37,172 nt of DNA from positions 1 to 37,172 of the forward strand of contig JAFTRX010000064.1 of NCBI GenBank assembly GCA_017462015.1. The letters run 5' to 3'. The first letter of the stretch is position 1; every line of letters begins with the position of its first letter. A program made the translations under genes and the position numbers. The DNA comes from Lentisphaeria bacterium (lineage in GTDB: Bacteria; Verrucomicrobiota; Lentisphaeria; Victivallales; Victivallaceae). Of this stretch, positions 24,853 through 31,535 are shown piece after piece. Under the pieces are notes generated by a model. That model worked only from the letters and a program-made list of their open reading frames with translations. It did not search any database and was not told the DNA's origin.

Positions 24853-27513
24853 ATGTTGGATTATGATTCAATGGTCGTGCCGCCGTTTCCGAGCGGAGAA
24901 CCCCGTTTCATGGATATGCTGCGCAATGCGCCGGATTTCCGTCCGCATTGGGATATGAGCGTGGTGCCGGGAGCGGACGATGCTGACTTCCGGGGCGGAT
25001 TTGATGTGAAATTCAACTTCCCCGATCCGGAGAAACTGTTGGAGACTGCGGTGGATGACCTCTGCGGCATTTTGCAGGAAGCCGGAGTGAAAAAGAGCGG
25101 AGCCAACGCCATCGAGATCCGCAAGTGCGACGATTTGAGCGGTGAAAGTTACCGTATTATCGTTGAAAAAGCAGCCATCATCATCGAAGCCGGGGGGACC
25201 GAGGGTATCCGGCGCGGAATTTATTATGTTGAAGAACTGTTGGTGAACTCCCGTGCGCCGATTTTTAAAGTTGGTGTCACTGAGCGCAAGCCGTGGCTTA
25301 AGAACCGCATCTCCCGCTGCTTTTTCGGTCCGATCAAACGTCCGCCATTCAACCGCGATGAGCTTATGGACGACATCGACTACTATCCGGAAGCATATTT
25401 GAACCGTCTGGCGCGTGAAGGAGTCAACGGTTTGTGGTTGACCATCGTCTTCCGGGAAATTTGCAACAACAGTTTTTATCCGCGCTGTCCGGATGCTGAA
25501 AAGCGTATCGCCAAACTGCGTAAGACGGTTGAGCGCTGCCGCCGTTACGGTATCAAGATCTGGACGTTTGCCATCGAACCCAGGGCGTGGATTCACGTCA
25601 ACCCTCTGCCGGAAGGTTTCCCTGAACTTGCCGGACCGGAGACTTATGCCGGAAACACCTTCTGTCCCAAGAGTGATGCGGCGAAAAAATATCTTTATGA
25701 GTGTACCAACAGCCTCTTTTCCAGTGTTCCGCACCTGGGGGGATTGATGTTGATTTCTCACGGCGAGCGTCCGACCAGCTGCTTGAGTTCGGTTTCATAT
25801 TTCAGCGATGATTCCCGTCCGTGCAAAGATAAGTGCGACTTGTCGGTCAGTGATATTCTCAGTTCGGTTCTGACTCCGATGGAGCAGGGAATGCACGATG
25901 CCAACCCGGATGCCGAACTTATCAGCTGGCTTTATATGCCTTATGTGCCGCAGGGCGGAAGCTGGATCTATGAGCTTCCGGAAAAGCTGACGGAAAAGGT
26001 CATTCTTGCGTTCAACTTTGAATCCGGATGTAACAAAATGCAGTTGGGCAAAGTCCGTTCCGGCGGCGATTACTGGTTGAGTTGTGTGGGACCATCTGAC
26101 CGGTTCGGACGCATTGCCGCCGCTGCCCGCGGCAAATGCGAAATGGCGGCAAAACTGCAGGTTTGCTGTTCGCATGAAATGGCAACCATTCCCTTTGTTC
26201 CGGTTCCGGGATTGCTCTACCGGAAGTACAGAGAGATGTACAAGCTCGGAGTCAAACATGCCGTACAATGCTGGTACTTCGGCAATTATCCCGGCTTGAT
26301 GAACCGGGCGGCGGCGCGTTTGGCGTTTGAAGATTTCAGCCGCAGTGAAGATGAATTCCTCAAAGAGCTGGCGTTCAGCGAATGGGGAGAGAAGAATGCG
26401 GAAACGATTGCCAATGTGTGGAAACACTTTGCCGAAAGTTACAGCAACTATCCGCTGGATATCCAGTTCCAGTATTACGGTCCCATGCATGACGGAGCGG
26501 TTTGGCCGCTGCACCTCCAGCTCAGCCGCAAGGCGATGACCCGGAGCTGGAAGCCGGATGCATTCCCCGCCGGTGATGCCATCGGTGAATCGATGTTCAA
26601 CCACACGCTGGCGGAAAATACCATCCTTACCCGCTTGATGGCGAAAGAGTGGGCAAAGGGAATGGAGCTTTACCGCACCGTGAAAGACGAGTATCTGGAT
26701 CAGCCGGAACGTTGCCTCGACGGAACGCTTTACGAAGCGCTCAATATCCACATGACCAGCGGTGCCAACGTGATGGAGTTTTACAGTCTGCGTAACGCGC
26801 TGCTGGATTCTCCTGCCAATCCGACGCCGACACTGGATCGTATTGAAGAGATTTTCCACGAAGAAATCGCCAATTCCCGGAAGTTGGCAGAAATTTGTGA
26901 ACAGGATGCCCGATTGGGATACCACTCTGAAGCGGAAGTGTACAAATATTTCCCGGAAAAATTGCGGTGGCGTGCCGATGTTCTGGAGAAACTTCTCAGT
27001 GGAACTTTTGCTGAGTGCCGGAAATATGCTGCTGAAGGCCGTCCGCTGGGCGAGCTTCTCGGAGAGCAGGGCGAGTGGCATAAGTGCGGAGTTACCTATG
27101 ATAACGGTGATGTGAAATGGAAAGCGGAAAAAGTTGGAGCTATGCTTGAATTTGAAGTTCAGTGCAAGCGGCAGCCCGGAGCTAAAGAGGAGCGTTTCTG
27201 CTTCTATCTTGCCGATTCCAAAGGCGAGATCGCCCCGTGGAACTTTACCGTTGGCGGCTTGCACAGCTTCGACATGAGAAAAGCGGCTATCATCGATTCG
27301 GTCAAAGAAGACGGCGTGTGGAAGATCAAGGCTTCCATGGCGCACGGACTTATCGGCGGCGGAGATACCTTCTGCTTCGGTTGTCAGTACGTCTGGGAAG
27401 ATGACGAACACACGAACCACATGACAGGTTATCCTGCCGGAAACTTTGTGCATGAACAGCGACTCAACATCGGAATTTATACTCCGGATCGTACCGTCCC
27501 GGTAAAGATTTGA
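24853..27513 (+). CDS. Large GH20-like TIM-barrel glycosidase, uncharacterised
   Basis: An 886-residue protein. I use the ATG at 24853, which has GAAAGGA nine bases ahead; the frame is open to a TTG at 24832. There is no signal peptide. Residues about 85-145 look like the small beta/alpha domain that precedes GH20/GH67 barrels (SYRIIVEKAAIIIEAGG, GIRRGIYYVEELL), and about 150-560 are a TIM barrel (LNRLAREGVNGLWLTI, YGIKIWTFAIEPRAW, LMLISHGERP). A Cys cluster (SRPCKDKC) occurs in the position where DUF4838 proteins have CxCxxC. The last 150 residues are beta-rich. I cannot name the catalytic pair with confidence; HGE in LMLISHGERP is one candidate. A glycosidase in the cytoplasm acting on oligosaccharides imported by its neighbours is the likely role. 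Confidence 0.7.
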   Translation: MLDYDSMVVPPFPSGEPRFMDMLRNAPDFRPHWDMSVVPGADDADFRGGFDVKFNFPDPEKLLETAVDDLCGILQEAGVKKSGANAIEIRKCDDLSGESYRIIVEKAAIIIEAGGTEGIRRGIYYVEELLVNSRAPIFKVGVTERKPWLKNRISRCFFGPIKRPPFNRDELMDDIDYYPEAYLNRLAREGVNGLWLTIVFREICNNSFYPRCPDAEKRIAKLRKTVERCRRYGIKIWTFAIEPRAWIHVNPLPEGFPELAGPETYAGNTFCPKSDAAKKYLYECTNSLFSSVPHLGGLMLISHGERPTSCLSSVSYFSDDSRPCKDKCDLSVSDILSSVLTPMEQGMHDANPDAELISWLYMPYVPQGGSWIYELPEKLTEKVILAFNFESGCNKMQLGKVRSGGDYWLSCVGPSDRFGRIAAAARGKCEMAAKLQVCCSHEMATIPFVPVPGLLYRKYREMYKLGVKHAVQCWYFGNYPGLMNRAAARLAFEDFSRSEDEFLKELAFSEWGEKNAETIANVWKHFAESYSNYPLDIQFQYYGPMHDGAVWPLHLQLSRKAMTRSWKPDAFPAGDAIGESMFNHTLAENTILTRLMAKEWAKGMELYRTVKDEYLDQPERCLDGTLYEALNIHMTSGANVMEFYSLRNALLDSPANPTPTLDRIEEIFHEEIANSRKLAEICEQDARLGYHSEAEVYKYFPEKLRWRADVLEKLLSGTFAECRKYAAEGRPLGELLGEQGEWHKCGVTYDNGDVKWKAEKVGAMLEFEVQCKRQPGAKEERFCFYLADSKGEIAPWNFTVGGLHSFDMRKAAIIDSVKEDGVWKIKASMAHGLIGGGDTFCFGCQYVWEDDEHTNHMTGYPAGNFVHEQRLNIGIYTPDRTVPVKI

Positions 27514-27535
27514 AGATTTTTCAGGAGTAACAAAT

Positions 27536-27569
27536 GCGGCTGTGGCAAAACTTGTTTTGCCACAGCCGC
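27536..27569. terminator. Long perfect hairpin after the glycosidase gene
   Basis: The arms 27536-27551 and 27554-27569 are perfectly complementary (16 bases) with a two-base centre, 22 bases past the stop codon at 27513. No T-tract follows on the plus strand (GTTAAAAAAAA), so it may block 3' exonucleases or work with the adjoining hairpin instead of being a textbook terminator. Confidence 0.6.
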
Positions 27570-27570
27570 G

Positions 27571-27610
27571 TTAAAAAAAAGAACCGTTGCAAAACCATTG
27601 GTTTTGCAAC
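27571..27610 (-). terminator. Intrinsic terminator of the RRM gene
   Basis: The 11-base arms 27586-27596 and 27600-27610 form a perfect hairpin. On the minus strand it is followed by GGTTCTTTTTTTTAA, a good U-tract. It lies 28 bases beyond the RRM stop codon. Confidence 0.8.
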
Positions 27611-27637
27611 AGCTCCTTGCTTTTTCGTAACAGAATG

Positions 27638-27892
27638 TTACTTACGCGGTTCGCGGGGACGCGCTTCGTTCACGACAGCTTTGCGGCCGCCGATATCATT
27701 GCCGTTGAGAGCTTCGATTGCGTTGCGAGCTTCGTCATCATTGGGCATGTCGACAAAACCAAAACCTTTGGGACGGCCGGTTTCGCGGTCGCTGACGATA
27801 CGGGCTGCGGAGACTTCGCCGAAAGCGGCAAAGACACTGCGCAGTTCTTCCTGACTGGTGCTGAACGGCAGATTGCCTACATAGATGTTCAT
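27638..27892 (-). CDS. Small RRM RNA-binding protein
   Basis: An 84-residue protein consisting of one RNA recognition motif. RNP2 is IYVGNLPF (residues 3-10) and RNP1 is KGFGFVDM (about 43-50), with the usual ENARNAIEALNG-like helix (DDEARNAIEALNG). A short basic tail (NEARPREPRK) ends it. I start at 27892; the open frame extends 96 bases upstream but adds nothing typical of the family. Such single-RRM proteins occur in cyanobacteria and many other phyla, often cold-inducible and binding U-rich RNA. The promoter at 28040-28068 implies an untranslated leader of about 140 bases, which is compatible with post-transcriptional control. Confidence 0.93.
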   Translation of the reverse strand: MNIYVGNLPFSTSQEELRSVFAAFGEVSAARIVSDRETGRPKGFGFVDMPNDDEARNAIEALNGNDIGGRKAVVNEARPREPRK

Positions 27893-28039
27893 TCCCCTGA
27901 TCAATCCTTTCTTGTGGTTGTAGTGCCGGGCTGTCCCGGCGTTTTCCTGTAAAATCACATCTCTGGGCTGTATCCGGCAGAATATCAATATGTTGAAGAT
28001 TAAGCTTAAAACGATCCCACTTTCAGTGACTTATAATAA

Positions 28040-28068
28040 AGTATACTACGTAAAAGCACAAATGTCAA
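28040..28068 (-). promoter_or_regulatory. Sigma70 promoter of the RRM gene
   Basis: On the minus strand, TTGACA (28063-28068) and TATACT (28040-28045) are 17 bases apart, a near-perfect match. Transcription should begin near 28033, giving a leader of roughly 140 bases before the start codon. Confidence 0.78.
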
Positions 28069-28293
28069 TAGCTTTTGCAAAAAAAACCGAAATTTTTTTT
28101 ACAGAGTTGTTTTTTTGTTGATCACGGTTCAAAAATTTCTGTTTTTTTTATTTTTTGCATTGGGAAAAAATCATTTTCAGTATTATATTTAGTAAAAAAC
28201 AGGTAATGTCCCGAATTTTGTTAAGCGCGTATGACAGAACTTGCAGCAATAAATATTGCGGTACAAGCTGATTTTGTGAAATGATAAAGCAGC

Positions 28294-28322
28294 TTGTTCG
28301 CGACCGGTGACGTTTGTATATT
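28294..28322 (+). promoter_or_regulatory. Probable promoter of the pyridoxamine kinase gene
   Basis: TTGTTC (28294-28299) and TATATT (28317-28322) are 17 bases apart, 33 bases before the start codon at 28356. A second, weaker pair (TTGGGA 28160-28165, TATATT 28184-28189) lies further upstream. Confidence 0.5.
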
Positions 28323-28355
28323 GTTGAAACAAAATGAAAATAAGGAATTTTGATT

Positions 28356-29177
28356 ATGAATAAGAAACTGCTTACCATCCAAGACATCTCCTGCTTCGGT
28401 CAGTGTTCTCTTACCGTTGCTCTTCCTGTTATCTCTGCTTGCGGGATCGAAACCGTGATCCTGCCCTCAGCGGTGCTTTCCACTCACACCTGCGGATTCA
28501 AAAACTACACCTTCCGCGACTTAACCTCCGATATCTCTGCCATCGAAAAAAGCTGGCTTGAAAACGATCTTAAATTCGATGCATTTTATACCGGTTATGT
28601 TTGCGAAAACCAGATACCGCCCATTCTCAGCATCATGCAGAACTGCGCCGCTCCCGATGCGGTGCGCATCGTTGACCCGGTTATGGCGGATGCCGGAAAG
28701 CTTTACCCCGGATTCAGTGACGATTTCCCGCAGAAAATGGCGAAACTTTGCAACGGTGCTGATTATCTGCTTCCCAATCTTACGGAAGCGGCGTTTCTTC
28801 TGGGCGAAGAGTGCCGCCTTGAAAATTACGATCAGAACTACATCGAAAACACCATCCGAAATCTCCACTCTCTCGGTGCAAAAAATGTTATTTTGACCGG
28901 TGTCAGCTTTGAACCTGACCAGATCGGATGTGCCGTCAGTGACGGAAATTCCATCCAGTACGACTTCAATCCCCGCCTTAAACGCTGTTCCCACGGCACC
29001 GGAGACGTGTTTGCCAGTGTCTTTGCCGGAGCGTTGATGCGCGGCAAGTCGCCGCTGCAGGCGGCTGCCATCGCCGCCGACGTGGTCTGTCTTTCCATCA
29101 ACGCCACCCCCGATGACCACTGGTACGGCGTTTGCTTTGAACAGGTCATACCGCAACTGGTCGAACTTTTGAAATGA
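28356..29177 (+). CDS. pdxY: Pyridoxamine kinase (PdxY/PdxK-type)
   Basis: A 273-residue ribokinase-fold protein close to the usual PdxY length. The ATG at 28356 has AAGGA (28342-28346) nine bases ahead. The N-terminal LLTIQDISCFGQCSLTVALPV matches the pyridoxal/pyridoxamine kinase opening. The DPVMAD strand, the LLPNLTEAAFL motif and the ATP-site GTGDVFASVFAGALMRG with its catalytic Asp are all present. It phosphorylates pyridoxamine, pyridoxal or pyridoxine in vitamin B6 salvage in the cytoplasm. The C-terminus overlaps the region that holds the ribosome binding site of the next gene, so the two are probably cotranscribed. The choice between PdxY and the clostridial-type PdxK name is not certain. 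Confidence 0.88.
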   Translation: MNKKLLTIQDISCFGQCSLTVALPVISACGIETVILPSAVLSTHTCGFKNYTFRDLTSDISAIEKSWLENDLKFDAFYTGYVCENQIPPILSIMQNCAAPDAVRIVDPVMADAGKLYPGFSDDFPQKMAKLCNGADYLLPNLTEAAFLLGEECRLENYDQNYIENTIRNLHSLGAKNVILTGVSFEPDQIGCAVSDGNSIQYDFNPRLKRCSHGTGDVFASVFAGALMRGKSPLQAAAIAADVVCLSINATPDDHWYGVCFEQVIPQLVELLK

Positions 29178-29191
29178 GGAGGGCTCTTGCG

Positions 29192-30121
29192 ATGAAATAC
29201 TCTGATCTTGACGTACTGTTTCAGCAGCTTCAAAATGTTCCGCCAACCTTTGCCGTCTCCCCGGAACGCCGGAAACTTCTGCTTCAAGTGGACTCGCTTC
29301 TTTGCGAAGCGGATTCGGAACTAAACCCCGATCTTGGCAAGTTTTACCGGGAGAAAGTGGACAATATCATCCGTGAGGTAAAAGATTACTCCGGAGACAC
29401 CCCGCGCCTCTGGAAACTTTACAGTTCCGGTTTTCTGCTCAAGGACAAATCCCGGGTTATCGCCATTGACATCAATGGCGGTTGTACCTCCGGCATCGGA
29501 CGGACACGTTTGGTTTTGCACAATGAGCAGTTTGAGGCTCTTGCGGAGATCATTGACGAATACTACAACACCCACTCCCACATCGACCACATCAACGAAA
29601 CTTTGTGCGACCTGCTCGCCGCCAAAGGCAAACTTATGGTGATGCCGCAGGAAGCTGTCCGCCGCTGGCTGTTTGACGGCGCCACCCCGGTGGAAGAGTT
29701 TTCTGCTCCCCACGTCAAAACCTTCCTCAACTATCAGGGCGTAGACGGAAAAAAGGGCTTGGATTGTGCCATGTATTTGTTCACTTTGAGCAACGGCAAA
29801 ACGATATTGTGGCGCGGTGACATCTATCATCGTGACGGCTTCAACGCCTGTATGGAACACATTGACTCCTGGCAAAAGAGAGTTGATTACGCACCGCTTA
29901 CCCCCTATTACACCAGCGGAGATGCTCCGATTGCCATTCTCGACAAAAAGTTTGCCTGCCGTTTTCTGAATTGTCACGAATGGGAGTTCACGCACCGCAA
30001 ACCCGGGGTAAAAGGTCCTGCGACCCAATGTTTTGAAGAACTCTACGGCGCCTTTGCCATTCCTTATCAGGACAACCGCACCGCCTTCTTATTCTGGGGA
30101 GAGAGCATCGAACTGGACTGA
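29192..30121 (+). CDS. Metallo-beta-lactamase-fold hydrolase
   Basis: A 309-residue protein. GAGGAGGG at 29176-29183 supports the ATG at 29192; an ATG at 29174 overlaps the kinase stop and has no ribosome binding site. The family signature HxHxDH is present as THSHIDHI (about residues 129-136). The later ligands are probably the Asp in WRGDIYH and the His in NCHEWEFTH. The N-terminal 80 residues are helical and not typical of the core fold. Substrates of this superfamily are diverse, and I cannot name this one. It follows the pyridoxamine kinase gene closely and ends before a strong terminator. A B6-related role is possible but only by association. Confidence 0.78.
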   Translation: MKYSDLDVLFQQLQNVPPTFAVSPERRKLLLQVDSLLCEADSELNPDLGKFYREKVDNIIREVKDYSGDTPRLWKLYSSGFLLKDKSRVIAIDINGGCTSGIGRTRLVLHNEQFEALAEIIDEYYNTHSHIDHINETLCDLLAAKGKLMVMPQEAVRRWLFDGATPVEEFSAPHVKTFLNYQGVDGKKGLDCAMYLFTLSNGKTILWRGDIYHRDGFNACMEHIDSWQKRVDYAPLTPYYTSGDAPIAILDKKFACRFLNCHEWEFTHRKPGVKGPATQCFEELYGAFAIPYQDNRTAFLFWGESIELD

Positions 30122-30145
30122 CACCGCAGACCCCTTGAAAACAAC

Positions 30146-30186
30146 AAACGTGCGGAACCCTTGGAAAAAGAGTTCCGCACGTTTTA
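30146..30186 (+). terminator. Strong intrinsic terminator, possibly bidirectional
   Basis: The 13-base arms 30146-30158 and 30172-30184 are perfectly complementary. The hairpin ends in a short T-tract (TTTTATT), 25 bases after the stop at 30121. It separates two convergent units and may also stop the minus-strand transcript that ends at 30207. Confidence 0.85.
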
Positions 30187-30206
30187 TTGTGTACGGCGTT
30201 TACGGG

Positions 30207-31535
30207 TTACTCAAAAATAACCAGAACCACCGCTGATGTACCGTCAAAGTTGACTGTAAGTTCATTACCTTTCAACTCTGCCGGAATGACTTCCAGATCA
30301 CGTTTGCTGTCCAGAAGCTGTACTTCAACATTTTTGACTTCCTGGTCAAAGTTGATCTTCAACTCCTTATCTTCACTCTGGAAACATGAGACGAGCAGCA
30401 TCTTTTTGCCGTTGTTCGCGATACCGCCCAGCGCATAAGCTTTTCCGTCAACGGCGACTTTGAAACGCTTCTTGCACTCATACGCCAACTCTCCGAATGC
30501 CTTCAGGCCGTAGTAGCTCTTGGTCGGAATTGCGCACGGTCCATAGATACCGTAACTGGTGGCGGTCGTGGTATAATAGTTACCCATATCCAGCGGCGTA
30601 TCCTGCCAGCCGATAAGCACACTGCTCAAAAACGCCGCCGAATCCAATCCTTTGAACCCCTCCGGAGAGTAGAAGTACTGGCTGTACTGCGGATCACGAC
30701 TGCGCGACCAGTCCATCGGGAAGTAGTGCCACTCGTTCAAGTGCAGTTCAGCGTGGGCAAAACCGCACTTGTCGACCATTTTCCGAATGGGTTCGACCTG
30801 ATTGATATAGTGTTCGATATTGTCATGGTAACAGTGCCAGGAGTAGAAGTCCACCGGAGCTCCTTCAGCGGCGCATTTCTGCAAAAACACCTCAGTCGGT
30901 CCACCGGGTTCACCGTTGCCCAGACCGTGAGAAGGTCCGCCGATCATGAGATGGGGAAAGCGCTTTTTGATGATCTTGGAAGTAACGCAGTAAAACTCGT
31001 TGAACTCATCTTCCGTTCCGCCCCACATCTTGGGCAGACCATCGGGATCGTTGTTGCCCGGTTCATTCCAGATTTCCCAGTAGCGGATCTTCCAATAGTG
31101 ACCATGCCAAAGACCTTCGTTGTAATGGGAGATGATACGGCAGCAGATCTTTGCCCACTTTTCATAATCTTCCGGCGGCGCCACATGGTAACGTTTTTTT
31201 CCGTGTTCGATGGAAACACCCAGACGGTAGATGATCTGCGTGCCGCAATCGAGGCAGTTTTTGATATAATCATCGGTCTGCTCAAAGCGGTAGTTGCGCG
31301 GATCATCGGGATCGGCGTGGAAAAGCGGGAAAATATTGTCCACATCGACCAGAGCCATATTGGCGTTCTCCAACGGAGCATCGTGCAGCCGGGTATTGGG
31401 CAGATGCAGTGCGGCGAAGGTATCGGTAATGTCCCGGAACGGGCGGCGGTTGGCGTACAATGCCGGAGCAAGGTTGCCGCCGTTGAGACGTTTGATCATG
31501 CCATTTTCGGATTGGGTAAAGAGATCGATCTTCAT
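30207..31535 (-). CDS. GH39-like glycosidase
   Basis: A 442-residue cytoplasmic protein of clan GH-A. The acid/base Glu is E158 in YWEIWNEPGN, the Asn-Glu pair typical of the clan. The nucleophile is probably E268 in LHLNEWHYF. A beta-sandwich accessory domain covers about 350-442. The arrangement resembles GH39 (beta-xylosidase, alpha-L-iduronidase), although GH51 or an unassigned family is possible. No signal peptide. Its start overlaps the stop of the DUF4838 gene by four bases, so it is translationally coupled as the third gene of the minus-strand operon. It should cleave the oligosaccharide produced or bound by that DUF4838 protein. Confidence 0.78.
   Translation of the reverse strand: MKIDLFTQSENGMIKRLNGGNLAPALYANRRPFRDITDTFAALHLPNTRLHDAPLENANMALVDVDNIFPLFHADPDDPRNYRFEQTDDYIKNCLDCGTQIIYRLGVSIEHGKKRYHVAPPEDYEKWAKICCRIISHYNEGLWHGHYWKIRYWEIWNEPGNNDPDGLPKMWGGTEDEFNEFYCVTSKIIKKRFPHLMIGGPSHGLGNGEPGGPTEVFLQKCAAEGAPVDFYSWHCYHDNIEHYINQVEPIRKMVDKCGFAHAELHLNEWHYFPMDWSRSRDPQYSQYFYSPEGFKGLDSAAFLSSVLIGWQDTPLDMGNYYTTTATSYGIYGPCAIPTKSYYGLKAFGELAYECKKRFKVAVDGKAYALGGIANNGKKMLLVSCFQSEDKELKINFDQEVKNVEVQLLDSKRDLEVIPAELKGNELTVNFDGTSAVVLVIFE

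Larger units (their letters stand above)
27893..28355. other. Intergenic region with two divergent promoters
   Basis: A 463-base AT-rich gap without a gene. It contains the leader and promoter of the RRM gene on the minus strand (28040-28068) and the promoter of the kinase gene on the plus strand (28294-28322). Poly-T runs near 28093 and 28145 are seen, but no stable hairpin or other RNA gene is recognisable. Confidence 0.6.

Noticed and set aside
25795-27453. Long open frame (552 codons) on the minus strand
   Set aside because: It is antisense to the GH20-like gene, has no ribosome binding site or recognisable domain, and long opposite-strand frames are expected from the codon bias here.
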